From Casuarius casuarius (Eukaryota; Chordata; Aves; Casuariiformes; Casuariidae): a stretch of DNA of 64,000 bases. Below are positions 47,393 through 59,289 of the stretch, piece after piece; position 1 is the stretch's first letter, and each line of letters opens with the position of its first letter. The stretch covers positions 2,136,897 through 2,200,896 of the forward strand of contig PTFA01000085.1 in NCBI GenBank assembly GCA_003342895.1. Direction: 5' to 3'. The translations under genes and the position numbers were made by a program. The notes beneath the pieces are model-generated. The model saw nothing but the letters and a program-made list of their open reading frames with translations, searched no databases and was not told the DNA's origin.

Positions 47393-49009
47393 GAGGCTAA
47401 AAGCATTGCCTTGCTACAGCCTGCGGCAGCGCGTACCGGCTGGCTGTGGTTCCTAGGGGGTATCCACTGGGTGGGAATCGTTGCAGCCCCGGTGCTTCAC
47501 CTCCGTTGCTGAGGGTGTTGGACTGCGGTTCTGGGAGAGGCTTTGCCACTTTGTTCCACACGTCACTCAACAAATTCTCACTTCTTTGGTCAGAGAGTAC
47601 AACAGAGGGCGAGAACCAGGCCTGTGCGGTGGTCCTTTTTCGGAGGACTGGTGAAAGAGGTAGCGAGTATTTTGCACNGAGTGGGAGGGTGTTTGGCTTT
47701 TTGAATGCTATTCCTTCCCCTCCACGGAAAACATTGCAGATTCTTTGCATGTGTGTGCACAGTGGGAGAAGATGCCCAGCTGAGATCCAAACACAAATGA
47801 AACAGAACTCGCAAAGTTCAAAGCTGACGCAATCCAAGTTCTTGCTACTAGGAAAAAATATTGTTCTATTTTTCCTTTAACTAAAAAGAAAAGACACCCC
47901 CATCATCCATTTTAAAAGTGCATGCATTTAAATCAACACACTGATTTGGGGGTAGGAAGGGAGGGATATTCCAGTTCCTAAAGCCTGTTTTTAATTATCA
48001 GATGAATTCTGAGACAATCTCTGAACATTCGGCACTTGTGGTCAGTTTTCCCCACCCCAAAAAGCTAGTGGCTTTTGCAGACGTTCCATAAACACAGGAA
48101 GCTTTGACTGCATGTCTAACAGATAGGGAAACAGAAAAGCAAAATACCCACAATGTGAAGGCAAAAGCTAAGCGCAGGACTTCCCATACCAGCTCATAGC
48201 AATGATTTATATTGTCCAGAAGTCTGTCTTTGATGGCCAGAGCCAGATGTTTCAAAGAGAATTGTGAAAATCTGTAGAGTACAATTCTGACATAGGCTGC
48301 CTACATTTTAGATTTCTTTTTAATTACTGGCTTCCTCCCTAAAGCATGAGGCTTTAGATTCTGCTTGAGCTTTTGGTTTGATTTTGTTGCTTTGGAGGGG
48401 GAAAAGGGACAGCATGGAAGGCAGCAAAAATGCCCTGTGCAAGATGCCTTTGGTGTTTTGGATTCCTGTTGATCCCGTAACTATTCAGCCCTAATCTGCA
48501 TCTGCTGAAGTCTTAGCCTTAATTATACTTGGAGCAATAAGTTTCATGGGTTAACCATATTTTGTCCAAGTTTTCTTTTCATCCATTTTAAGACTTCTGT
48601 CTTCCAGCTCCCTATTGAACGTCTCATTTTTCTTTAAACATAAGGGTAGCCAAAAAGAAATTCCTGACTGTCTTTTTTCTGCACCATTTATTATTTTTAT
48701 ACAGCCTAATTGTTGTTAGTGTCCTTTCTAAAATAAACATTTTTGTTCCTCTCATCCATACTCTTTGCAAAGAGAAGCCCTCCCTTTCCTTAGAATAATT
48801 CCCTTGCCAATGTCTTCTCAGCTTTGCTTCTGCCCACTGGCTGACCAGAACTGAAGCAACTAAAACAGCTGAAGGTACTCCTTTCATTGTAGAATAGCAT
48901 TTTAATATTGTAACTATTGTCTTTTCCACTTGAATGTTAACCTTCACATCACATCATCCTAGCGAAGAGAGAAGAGATTTTAACAGAGCTGTCCACAGTT
49001 AGCCCACAT
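47393..49009. other. Non-coding DNA, no gene recognised
   Basis: Open frames of 144-146 codons overlap on opposite strands at 47397-47880, in a G+C-richer patch, without motifs. A minus-strand frame of 107 codons at 48624-48947 may read through a decayed LINE-like segment around 48830-48950, but the similarity is too weak to call. Confidence 0.5.
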
Positions 49010-49345
49010 CTTGCTCAGGGGCAGTTACAGTCAATTATGGATAGTTGAAATTCAGAACATTCTTTCCGAGGTACATTACCGCACTTTGCAAAGTAAAGAA
49101 TTTTACATGATATTAATCTGTTCACTTTTCTCATTTTTGCCCAGTTAAAATTGCAGAAGAGAATATTTAACTGGAAAAACNCTAAAGATTTCTGATGATT
49201 TCTGTGACACAGTTGTCACTGAGCAGCTGAATCTAAGGGCTTTTAATTATATATTCTGAATTTAGGATTATGAATCAGAATAATTTCAGATTATTTAGAA
49301 TCCATATTCTTTGATGACAAGCTCCCTCATTTTTTAATCTGTTTT
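49010..49345. promoter_or_regulatory. Enhancer-like A+T-rich block, possible conserved non-coding element
   Basis: Contains CAGTCAATTATGGATAG, GATATTAATCTG, TTTTAATTATATATTC, GAATCAGAATAATTTCAG and an inverted GTGAC/GTCAC pair around CAGTT at about 49203-49218. No long open frame. Composition-based inference. Confidence 0.22.
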
Positions 49346-51545
49346 CTAAAATTCAGTGTTGTGTTCCTATGTTTGGTTATGATTTCTCCCTTAACAGCCA
49401 AACTGGAATACAGTGTCATCACTGTTAGCCTGTTTGTCAACAGAAATCCCTTTCCATAATTTCTTGTTTTGTACAAAGTTTCAAAGTAAAAGAAAAAATC
49501 AAACTGGAACAAAAAAATGCAGCTTCTGAAATCTCCAGCAGAGTGAAAAAAAGCAATAGGAAGAAACTATCAAAATACCTCTTTTTTGTAATGGTAGCTA
49601 CATTTGAGCTTTCATGTTATAGTGAACTATTGATAATATTAAAATTACAATTAAAGAAAAAGAGGAAAACAGTTTCACTGAAACAAACATTTTTATTCAT
49701 ATTTTTGTAGAAATATATTCCTGCAGAACTTCCAGATTTCCCCTGCGCTCCCCTGTGGTAAACTGCTCTGTAGAAAGTTTTAGATAGAGCTCTGCCGTGG
49801 GAGAGGGCTGCTCAGTTTTGGTTTTGCTTTACACTAAGGGCTGTATGTTAACCAAGACAAGTTAAAAAGAGTTAATATTCTATTGTACTTCAGAATTAGC
49901 TATTAAATAATGCAAGCTATTATGAAATTGAATCTCTAACCCTTACTGCATCATGACTGTTATCTATAGCTTGTATTCAGATAAAATTAAGATATTGTTA
50001 TGGAAACTGGGAGCAGTTTAGTTCAGTTTGGTCGAACTATGCATTAAAATCCTAGCCAGTTTCCAGTTCAAATCTGCCTTCAGCATATCCCTGCTCCCTC
50101 CAGCTCCCACTCGCATATCAGCTCAGCCTGAAATCTGGAAATTCCTACCCCCATGAGTAATGGGCAAGGAGGTGATCCCGCCCCGCCAGCTCTGCATCCC
50201 CTGCTCCTTTGGGTCTCCTGTGAAACTGGTTAATAATAAAGAGCAAAAGCCCCCTGGCCCTTATCATTGTTTTATTAAACTCACTTGCATGATAGCTTTA
50301 ACACTATGTGCTCATTTTTCTGTTTCCAGCCTNAAGGCGGATACAATATATGAGTAAAGAAATACCTTGTTTTACTAGCCAGTGTAGTTCCACAGGAACA
50401 CAGTAGATAAGTTACATATGTTAAAGCCNTTCTAGTGATGTGCACCAAAACCTCATGTGAAAAGAACTCCGAATCAGCTCTTCTCCAGGGAATCGTCAGC
50501 AGGCTTGGAGAACTCCCTGCCGGTAATCAAATGTCGTCTGCTCCCACCGGCTACAGGCTAAAATTACCTGACGTTGGGTTTTTCAAAGGGAAAATTTGCA
50601 GTGTCCCCGAGTCCTTTATTCTGCAGAGCTGCTGTTTTCAGCAATATTCTTGGCTCCCTCAGACGCAGCAAACTTCTNTGGGAGATGCAGTCAGCATCTG
50701 CAAACGAGGGACACAAGAGGAGGTCGGGGGCAGGACTTCAAAGGCAGAAAGAGAGCAGTGAGGTCCCTTTTCCCAGCAGCCGGCTCCCAGGGGAAAGAGA
50801 TGTCTGTGTGCCACCAGNATCCCTGAGTCCGGAGGGGCCTCATCTTTTTAGTAAGTTGAGTGGCTGCAGGTGAGGGGAGCGCTGAGCGTGCAGGACCTCA
50901 GCCAGTCCTCCCTATTTACACCCTAACCTCTGACAAGGAGCTTGGGGGTCCAGGGCCAAAGGTGACCCGTTTGGGGGTTACAGACAGATATCGGATGCTT
51001 TTCTTGAAAATGAGTGGGGTGGGTATTTATTTTGCCTTCAAGTTCAGCGTGATAATTAGGCATAGATAATTAAGTGCACAATTTTAGCAACTTTGTGGAA
51101 GGAAAGGGCCAGTATGAATAACTATTACAGCTGTCAACATTTCTACGCTGTTTATAGAGGATTAATATACAACCACAAAAATTTGTTCCAGGCAGAAACT
51201 TGGCATTGAAAGATGCAGTCCAGGAGTGGGNTTTTTTTTTTTCCCTTAAATTTGAATTTAATCCGTTTGGCTGTTTTTAAGTATGAAAAACCTGTGTTTT
51301 TGAAGGTGGAGATTCCTTACATAGTTCTGGTTTCAGAGTAAATATTTAGAGAGCTGATGGGGGTTAAAACCCTCTGCCTCCTCCCTTGCCCCCATTCTGA
51401 CCCTCTTCAGCAAACCTATTTCTTGTTATGTTTTTGTGCTTTATCACAGTCTGAGATAGGGATAGCTGAAAGGGTTGTTGTAGATTGAATCTTCCTTGTT
51501 TTCTTCTTTCAGTCAGCTCGGCATTTGCAAAGCCCCTCACTGATT
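49346..51545. other. Non-coding DNA, no gene recognised
   Basis: A minus frame at 49327-49512 is Phe/Lys-rich low complexity. Positions 50430-50990 are G+C-richer. An acceptor-like CCCTTTTCCCAGCAG and a donor CAG then GTGAGG bracket 50780-50869 (90 bases, one frame open) on the plus strand, without recognisable protein content. Exon status is unproven. Confidence 0.5.
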
Positions 51546-51605
51546 ACACCCATTGACTTCTGATAGCAGTTGGGAGTTTCTCTGGGAACTCTGAAAAATC
51601 ACATC
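51546..51605 (+). mobile_element. Short amniote SINE fragment
   Basis: ACACCCATTGACTTCTGATA and AGCAGTTGGGAGTTTCT followed by GGAACTCTGAAAAATCAC resemble the 'cattgacttcaatgg...gaaaatca' word order of an amniote-wide SINE. The fragment is short, so the call is modest. Confidence 0.35.
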
Positions 51606-51941
51606 CTTGTTAGACACCCTGTCTGCAGAGAGTGCTTTCTCTGCCCACGTGTAATATCAATTTAAGCACTCTGATGCCCCGAAAGTAGTCTTCTTTCCCC
51701 AGTCATTGCAACTCTCTTCCAAAAGATAAGTTTTCAGCTATTTCTGGAGTAAACGGCCTATTGTGAAGACAGTAGCAGCAGAAATTGCTCTAGTCCCAGT
51801 GCTTTTGCTGTCATGCTTCTAATGCCAAATTTCTGCCAAACTGGGGAAGAAAAATTTAGCTCCTACATGGCCAATTCCTCATGACTTGAACGATTCAAAA
51901 TAATCGAGGAACGCAAAAAAGGAAAAGAGAACGTTTCTCGC

Positions 51942-51998
51942 TCTAAATTAAGAATATATCTTCTAAATTAAGAAATTTTCTTATTTCTAAATTAAGAA
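51942..51998. repeat. Three dispersed copies of TCTAAATTAAGAA
   Basis: The 13-base word begins at 51942, 51962 and 51986, separated by A+T-rich spacers. Spacing is 20 and 24 bases, about two helical turns each, and each copy contains a TTAA core. Confidence 0.9.
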
Positions 51999-52459
51999 AC
52001 TTTTGAGATGTAAGAAAAGGATCTGTAGAAAATGCAGCAGCTGAGACTCCCAGCCCTGAATGGAGGGTTCAGTCACGATTTTGTGAGCTGCAAACGCCTC
52101 TGCTGGCAGGGAAAGTCACTCACTGACCTGTTCATTTTTCTTTTTATCTTCAGTGTTTAGTTTTGCTTTAAAAACAAGCAGTGTAGGTTCTATACTGAAT
52201 TCCAGGACTGAATAACCCCATAAACTCTGAGATTTTTTGTCAGTTCAAATGGAAAATGTGCCACGAGGTAACAAAGAATCCACTATTCTGGGTCTGAGTT
52301 TTGTTTCGTACATTGTCTGCGAACTTGCAGTATTACTTCTGCTCTAATGGTATCNGAGGTGCAAAACGGGGTGCTGTTGCCCTAAGATCTGAGAAAACAA
52401 AGGCACTGAGTGCTCGTATTTGAATCAAAAAAGAGAAAGAGCAACAGCCCAACCCCTGT

Positions 52460-52575
52460 TTTACTGAGGCCCAAGCGAGCAGGATTGCTTTGTCTGAGAC
52501 CGCACAGACCATCCGTGGCAAAGCTGAGACCAGAGCCTGGCCTGGTAGCCTGATGCCTTAGTAGTCAAAGCCTGT
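52460..52575 (+). mobile_element. Old MIR-related SINE relic
   Basis: TTACTGAGGCCCAAGC, then TTTGTCTGAGACCGCACAGA, GTGGCAAAGCTGAGACC and AGAGCCTGG follow the order of the MIR-type element tail ('actgaggc...cttgcc...cacacag...gtggcagagc...'). It lies about 200 bases from a second fragment of similar type, perhaps the same insertion event or a tandem target. Confidence 0.5.
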
Positions 52576-52739
52576 GTTACTGATCAGAGCAATAAAATTA
52601 ATTATTTTTCTACTGCTGTTGAACATCCAGTTAAAATGATGTTTGAGTCATGCTTTAGAAGGCCTTTTTAAAGACCCGATGAGTCTGCTCAGGAAACATA
52701 ACTGCTTCGTTGACTGAGTAGTGTTGAGATGCCCTTCTG

Positions 52740-52870
52740 CCTCAGCACACACGCTGCGTTAGCAAATAACATTTACACATGTCTTACAAAGCCCCTGTGT
52801 GTCACCCTTTGTACAGCTAGGAAGACTGAGGGAGGAAACTTCAGGTTACACATCGCATCTGCTCAGCCTT
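52740..52870 (+). mobile_element. Old amniote SINE fragment (MIR-related)
   Basis: ACAAAGCCCCTGTGTG and TTTGTACAGCTAGGAAGACTG followed by AGGGAGGAAACTTCAGG resemble the region of the same SINE class upstream of its 'actgaggcacagag' word. Strongly decayed. Confidence 0.4.
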
Positions 52871-53590
52871 GCAAGGGTTGAGACAAAAAGGGTTGATTTA
52901 ATAAAACCTGTAACTGCTATGCTAACATACAGCCCCTCCAGAGGGTGCCACTGCATTTCAGGTGTGTGTATGCCACAAGGACCACGGCGACTTCAGCTAC
53001 AGGTGCCGCAGGCATGAACTGACACTCTGGCACAAGAGGTAAAACCTCAGAGAAGGTAGCTGCTGAGCTGGTAGCTATTGAGTTAGCAGGTACTCCGGTT
53101 AGTGGAGTGGGGGGCAGAGAAACGTGAGCTAGAGAGACCCTGCCAGCTCCAGAGGTGTAAGCAGCACAGCTGTGTGAGCAAGCTCTCTCCGTGGCGTTCG
53201 TTAGCCTCGTTACAGCATAGGCACTAATACGAAGCTATGCTATTCCAGGGGGATAAACCCTACCGATTTATTTTATTTTTTACTGGGTTACTTTTTGCAG
53301 ATTTAGTGAGCTAGGTCAGCTCACTGAGGGTCAGACAAGCATCAGACGTGATGCAAGGGAAGGAACAAGCCCCTGCAGCCTGACTGGGGACAGGGAGCTG
53401 TGAGATGGGCTCAGGATCGTGCTCTGCTCTCCCTCAGTAACGCGTCAGATTCTACAGACCCTGCAAACTCTTTGGCACTTAAATAATTTTCCAAAGCATG
53501 CTCATTTCTAGCACTTCTCATCTTGCTTTGTACTTCTAAAGCAGTCAGGATGCCTTTGCCGTGCAGGTGTCTGTGAGTTTCAGGTTCTGG

Positions 53591-53614
53591 TTTGCATGGT
53601 GCTTTGCATGGTGC
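53591..53614. repeat. 12-bp perfect tandem duplication
   Basis: TTTGCATGGTGC occurs twice head to tail. Recent slippage event. Confidence 0.93.
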
Positions 53615-54654
53615 TGTGTGTTCACACTGGCACTACGGGGTGGGAACGTGTCGTGCGTTCAGGAAGGGCGTCGTGTCCACGTACGGCGTTTATGGCCTGA
53701 GAGCAAGGCAAGGCAGAGGGAAGGTACACCAGTGTGCCAGATGAGAGTCTTTAAGACAGGGAAGTATTTTAAATGAGATTTACTCTTTGTAGGTTGAAGA
53801 CAGTCAATGTAATTTTAACACTGAGGACTGGGCCCAGATGTCAGTGACAGTTACAAGGAGAGTCTCTTAAGATGAATGTGCCTTGTCCTCCTTCCCCTCG
53901 GCAATCAGACCAGCCTAATAAGAAGATGCTTTCTTACGTAGCAAACCCTTGCCCAGTTATCTCTGAATTTAGTTCCTTACAGGAAAGTTGTACATTCCAG
54001 ATTTGTTTTCCTCTGTCGCTTCCCAGGGAAAGAGTTGTTTTGACGAAATAGGAAGTTACGCTGGCATGGGCACCCAGGTAAAAGCAACGTGAGTTAGAAA
54101 CGGTGGTGGGTGAACACTCCTGAAGCAGGCTTGCTTGTAATTTCTTACGGGCCAACATGGGCAACCTGCAGTTCAAGTGTAACGTCTGTGTTGGGGCTAC
54201 AGCCCTGCTAATACAGGGATTGTGGAGTAACCTGAATCTACAGCTGTGGGAGGAAACAAGGTGCTTTAACAAGTGTGGGTCCCTTGGGATCCTGGTGTCC
54301 ACCCAGCTCTGTCCACAGTGCGATGCTGTTATCACCTCCTGTTAACGGACTACAAGCTCCTCTTCCATTTAACTTTCTAAGGTATGTAAAGAGCCTGTGT
54401 CTCATCCACAGAAAGATTTTGAGGTGTAGCTTGTAGGGTTAGGAGAGCCAGCTACCTTCATCTGGACTCTTTTACTGATAGTATCTTTCAATAAAAATGT
54501 TCCTGGGGCCACTGTAGGGATATTTTGAGTTCCTATGTGACCTTAAATTAAAACCAAATACTAGCACTACTGGGCATGGTCCATTTAGTTCTGTATCCTG
54601 TATCCAGGGGTACTTAGCAGCAAATTCTTAAGAGAGAAGTTTGAAAAACAGAAC

Positions 54655-54965
54655 TAATGGATGATCCTCTGCTAAGTTCATCTGCCCCTTCCAGCAACTG
54701 GTAGGTTTGGGACTTGTTGGACCAATATTTGAGTNCAGACAATCAATCACATCTAAGAACCTTCAGTAGGCTAATAATCTATGCATCTGTATAATGGTTT
54801 TTTGAATCTGTTTATACTGCTGGCCTTCACAGCATCCTGTGGCAATGAGTTCNGTANTTTAATGGTGTGTGGTATGAAAAAGCACTTCTTTTTGTTTTAA
54901 GGCTGATAATTCCAGCTGGGTGGTCCCAAGAAAAATAATGAATAACTGTTTCCTTTTCCTTGATA
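54655..54965 (+). mobile_element. Old LINE-like repeat fragment
   Basis: GGATGATCCTCTGCTAAGTT, then CACAGCATCCTGTGGCAATG, GAAAAAGCACTTCTTTTTG and GAATAACTGTTTCCTTTTC reproduce the word order of an abundant, ancient amniote repeat whose intact copies continue for more than a kilobase. I think it is a CR1-like LINE, but the family name is from memory and uncertain. Three Ns fall inside. No reverse transcriptase reading survives here. Confidence 0.6.
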
Positions 54966-54973
54966 GTGAATTT

Positions 54974-55038
54974 GCATTAAAGCACGTGCTTGAAATTCAG
55001 CAGGTTCTGAAACACTTTGCTGAATTGGGTCCTCAGAG
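54974..55038 (+). mobile_element. Amniote SINE fragment joined to the LINE-like repeat
   Basis: CATTAAAGCACGTGCTTGAA, then AATTCAGCAGG and CACTTTGCTGAATTGGGTCC match in order a separate amniote-wide repeat ('cttaaagttaagcacgtgctt...tgctttgctgaatcggggcc', from memory). It directly abuts the LINE-like copy, which suggests nested insertion or a composite fossil. Confidence 0.5.
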
Positions 55039-55348
55039 TTTTAACTGTCAGCAGCTCTAACCTCTTGAAGTTACGACTCTCTTAAAGGAACTGGTGTGAT
55101 TCCATAGTGATTTCTAGTTTCAGTGATTTTAATAGTACNGGATGCGGATGTTTGCATTTTGTTACTAAAACTTTCTCCTGTAACTCCCTCTTCCCCTGAC
55201 ACTGATGCACTGTATAGACTGCTAGAAATAATTGATATATTATTGATAACAAACAGTGTAGTGGAAGATGGCTGTAATAATAGTTTGTATACAGTTCTCC
55301 ACAAATAACAAGTTTCTTACCAGCCCCACGTGCTTTTTCATGCTACAC

Positions 55349-55430
55349 AGACTCAGAAGCAGAGGCACAGAGAGGACAAGTGACATGGCAAAGGCACCAG
55401 CTGAGCATCAGTGACAAGCTCCCACTTAAA
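55349..55430 (+). mobile_element. Old MIR-type SINE relic next to a microsatellite
   Basis: AGAGGCACAGAGAGGACAAG followed by TGACATGGCAAAGGCACCAG and CTCCCACTTA follow the MIR order 'gaggctcagagaggttaagtgacttgcccaaggtcac'. It ends immediately before a TTCC microsatellite. Confidence 0.6.
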
Positions 55431-55436
55431 ACAGAC

Positions 55437-55476
55437 TTCCTTCCTTCCTTCCTTCCTTCCTTCCTTCCTTCCTTCC
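55437..55476. repeat. (TTCC)10 microsatellite
   Basis: Ten uninterrupted TTCC units. Pure tetranucleotide arrays of this length are usually polymorphic. The opposite strand is pure purine (GGAA), which also provides clustered ETS-type GGAA cores. Confidence 0.98.
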
Positions 55477-56416
55477 GGTCCTTCAACATGTTATACGAGC
55501 TTTTATAAAACTTCACTTTTAATTAAGGAAATTATATAATATTTTTTAAATCCAATCCATCAAAACACTTAAATTTGTCCTTAAATTAAAACAAATGCTA
55601 TAAGCCAAGCATAGGATTCAAAGCCCTGACGGAGCTAGGCATTGTCATTTATGAATAAATTGCTTAAACATTTATTTAGGAAAAAAATACTTCTTTTTCC
55701 TCCAACCATTTTGTAAGAATCCTAGAGAGCTTTAAATGGTTTAAGGTCTTCACTTTTCGAAAACCAGTTGTTAAGCAAAATAAACTGCTTGGAGAAAGGA
55801 GTCAAATTTAAAGTCATACAAAGTTCAAAAAGGAGAAAAAGAATTATAAAGAGCTTATTTTCAGNACCAAGCACCTACCCTAATATTGTGAGTTAATTCA
55901 CCTCAGGTTGGAGGCAGAAGGATCCCATTGTTTTCATTTTTAAATATATTTTTCATTAAAACAGAATATCCTAAACATAACACTTCAGACCAAACTATCT
56001 TTTATTATTTATTTATATTTTTAAAATATGGTACGGGAGTCTTTCCTGTCTGCAGAGCACTCAGCAGCCAGAAATAGGTATTTTTTCCATCCACCCNCGC
56101 TGAGGCTGGTGTTGCAGAACAGAGGAGGTCCCTGCGGCTGCCCCCGCCTGACTGCAGAAGACCAAGGCCAAGCCCACACCACCCAAAGAAGCCCCGTATT
56201 AGAGCCCCCAGCTTGAGCTCCCCGCAAGCTGCTGAGTCTACGCTGGGCACCGCAGTACCACGCAGCGACCCTGAGCCGTGCTTGGGTCCGGCAAGCGCCG
56301 CGAGTGCTAAATCAGCCCATATACCTTTGGGTATTAATGCAACCAGACTGCTCGCAGGGCTGACACTGACTTGTTTAGCGCTTGCTTGGGGATTTTTACG
56401 AGGTGCTCATTATGGG
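55477..56416. other. Non-coding DNA, no gene recognised
   Basis: A+T-rich up to about 56030, then a G+C-richer, CpG-containing patch at 56090-56330 without supported exons. Confidence 0.55.
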
Positions 56417-56458
56417 ATATACATATATATATATATATATATATCTATATATATATCT
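56417..56458. repeat. (AT)n microsatellite with interruptions
   Basis: An almost pure alternating A/T run interrupted by ACAT near the start and by one C. Prone to length variation and cruciform extrusion. Confidence 0.95.
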
Positions 56459-57224
56459 GCGCCCAAAGGAGCTGTAAAGCGAACCTGGTAATAAGTGATG
56501 TTGTGGGAAGGAAAAAAATAAATAATAACAACACCAGTAAGTTTTAAAGATATCATTGCTTTAAGTACAGGAACTACATTTATACCCCAGAGTATTGTAG
56601 AAACAGACACCTGTATCTTACTTCACAGCAAAGTACCACAGGAAATCCTTAGAGCAAACCAGAGGGGCTCACGTGTAATGTGCACGAGGTGCCTCTCTCA
56701 TCCGAGGCGTTTTGGAGAGTAGCACAGTGAAATTCAGGCTTTGTTCTCACAAAGGAAATACTGTGTGAAACACTGTCACGTGCTGTGCTACAGGCGTGAC
56801 GAACGTGAGGCGCGCTGCTCTTCTAACCTAAGTCAGCTGCTCAGCAGAAACCCCTATTTCTGACACATGATTTATTTCAGTAAACCAAGAGATGTTAAAA
56901 TACAACCGATCTGTTGTACAGCCAAATGTAAATATGTTAGTAAAATGTTAAAACCACATTTTTTTCCTAGTATAGACTTGGCATCGGCACGCGCTTGTTA
57001 CAGATCCACTGACGGCTCCTGGTTTTGCTAATGGCACAGAAGCAGACGAGCAAACACCGGCCAAGTCTCGTCTTGAAAACCGTTCAGGTTATCAGGGGCA
57101 ACAGCAAAGACTAAAAGCTGCCTAGACAAAAGCTGAATTGGCAGCTTGTCAGGAGCCCCAAAACTGCCTCTCTTTTACACAATATTGACTTGTAGCCGTT
57201 GTCATTTCTCAGCAAGGCCTTCAG
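56459..57224. other. Non-coding DNA, no gene recognised
   Basis: No open frame or repeat family recognised. Scattered CG dinucleotides increase to the right towards the CpG-rich block. Confidence 0.55.
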
Positions 57225-57660
57225 AGGGAATAGCGGCTGACATGCAGAACGGCGTCCTGGCGGCGATGAGCCGAGGCGGACGGTGCGGGCCCGCTCCCGT
57301 CCGTGGCCAGGAGGGACGAGTCCGGGTCACCCGGGTCTGACGCTTGGTGGTGGTGTGTTTGTGGAGCCGCGCTAAAGCTGGGGAGCCCTCAGCTCCGTCN
57401 GGATCTGGGCTGATACGCTGGTGTCCGCAGTGGAACGTATTCGTGCAGCCTCCGCTAGAAATGAGCATCCTCCCTCATCGACAGCCCGAGCGAAGCTGTA
57501 ATCAACAAAGCAAAAGGCCAGCGAGGAGGCCGCCGGGGACTNCTGGCTCTGGTTCGGCTGGCGGCGCTGGCCACGTGTGCAGCTGATCCTGAGCAAAATG
57601 GTAACTTCAGCCACGAACGGCCACGAGCCGCTCTGGCGGAGGGCTGCCGCTGAAGTCCGA
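57225..57660. promoter_or_regulatory. Second CpG-rich block (possible small CpG island)
   Basis: High G+C and many CG dinucleotides (for example GGCGGCGATGAGCCGAGGCG and GGCTGGCGGCGCTGGCC). Open frames on both strands (80-88 codons) lack domains. The A+T-rich, motif-rich DNA immediately to the right may form one regulatory unit with it. No initiator or convincing first exon was identified. Confidence 0.4.
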
Positions 57661-58335
57661 TTGTTTGCTCTGCTTATTGTCCCTGCAGGCCAACGAACGC
57701 GAAAATAGCCTCTAATGAAACGTTAGCTTCTGGCTGGCTCCTGGCCTCTTATCCAGCTGTGACAGCTATGCCATTGCAGTGCCAGTTTTCAATTCTACTT
57801 GATTAACAATTCACGCAGGCCATGGGATGGCTGAGGTGGATGTTAAGCATGGTGACATGCGGAGGATTAGCTCTTCAAACGTTTCCACTGTTGGCACCTG
57901 CAAGCTGCTATTTTGATATCCGTTGTTAGAGCACCAGTGATTAGCTGGGATATGCATGCCACGAGGCTCTAGACATATTTTAAATAATGTGTAGTTCAGT
58001 AAAAATTGATCTGGAAATTTGAAATATGGAGGCCACTTTACTTCAGAATGACAAGGAGCCGTGCGCTCTAAACCCCATGTAATGCCCCTGCTGCTTGAAA
58101 CTGCAGTCTGCACGCCGTGATAGACCAAATTAACTATTACAATACCTTGGCAATAGGCCTGCAAAGGATCTTCCCTTTGCTATCACGCAAGGGCTGCTGT
58201 ACCGCATCCCCATGGCAGTCTCGTCTCCAGCTCCCTTGAGTAGCTTTCCCAAATAAATGGAAAGCTATTTAATTCGGCATCGTGGTATCTGAGGCGATTT
58301 TAACTGACTCACAAAAAGGACATCTTTCTCCAGTG
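57661..58335. promoter_or_regulatory. Enhancer-like block, possible conserved non-coding element
   Basis: Words such as CTCTAATGAAACG, CCAGCTGTGACAGCTATG (E-box next to TALE-type TGACAG), CTTGATTAACAATTC, AGTGATTAGCTGGG, CCAAATTAACTATTAC and AGCTATTTAATTCGG are densely packed. CG dinucleotides persist far from any island. Both traits are common in deeply conserved developmental enhancers. A 117-codon minus frame at 57811-58164 has no domain and is probably chance. Confidence 0.32.
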
Positions 58336-59289
58336 AAAAATGGTATTCTTGATGGAAGTTAGATAGCCTGATAGTTCAGATCTTCCCATGGATCTGGTAA
58401 TTTGCCTCTTACATTGGACCACAGAAGTATGTCCTCGGAGGCCTGGGGAAGTACGTTCCACATCAAACGAGGATTAATCCCAGGACAGTGACCTGGGACT
58501 TTTATTTTCTATTTCACTGTACGGAAGGAAAAACATGATGCGTAAATATAAAATCTNCAGACCTAAGCTGAGTCCATGAACTCTGCCCAAACAGCTTTCT
58601 GTAGCAAAAATAGCATGAAGATTAATGAGAACATCAAGTACGTTCTTTAACTGAAAAGGCATTAACTGCTAAGAAGTTAGTGAAAGTTTTCACAGATACA
58701 AAGAAAAAGGATAAAGAACTAATGAGAGGACAGATTAATATGTATTTTTTTTCCAGGGGACTAGATTTATTGTGTTTGCTATTGCTGAATCTCATCTGTC
58801 GAGTTTAAATAATAACATGCCAAGTTGCCAGCTCAAAGATCTCAGCGATATGAACTGCGTATTTGTTACCANGGAGGATGGGAAAGAACAAGCTAAGACT
58901 GGGGGATACATGCAGAGAGCTGTTGGAAGGATGTATTTAATCACACTGTACCTGTGCTCACACAGCTTTCTGAACTGAGACTAAACACTTCCACACTTCT
59001 TTTGCTGTGGCAGCAAGTTTCAGGCTGTACAAATACAAGGCTTGAAGTGAAGGGGATAAAATATTATTCGTTCTGCTACATGACAAAGGATTGTTTATAA
59101 AATAATGCTGAATGCCCCTTTCTTCACTTTCTCTCCTCCCTGAAGAAAACTCCAAACAGGTTAAGAAAAAAACTCCTCGGTTTCAATAGAGAATTTTTCT
59201 TTGGCTAGCTTACAACGTGGCTCCTAGTTTAAGGATTAAAATGCATGAAGGAACAGGATGAGAGGAGGCATGAGAAACTAGACCTAAGG
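58336..59289. other. Non-coding DNA, no gene recognised
   Basis: Ordinary A+T-rich DNA with short frames only. No repeat family recognised. Confidence 0.6.

Noticed and set aside
48830..48955. Possible further piece of the LINE-like repeat seen at 54.7 kb
   Set aside because: The word GACCAGAACTG and a few following words fit, but the rest is too diverged to support by eye.
50780..50869. Acceptor/donor bracket with one open frame
   Set aside because: Ninety bases with an N, no recognisable protein and no partner exon. Expected by chance in 64 kb.
56417..56458. AT run considered as a TATA-type promoter
   Set aside because: Pure dinucleotide microsatellite without initiator or exon context.
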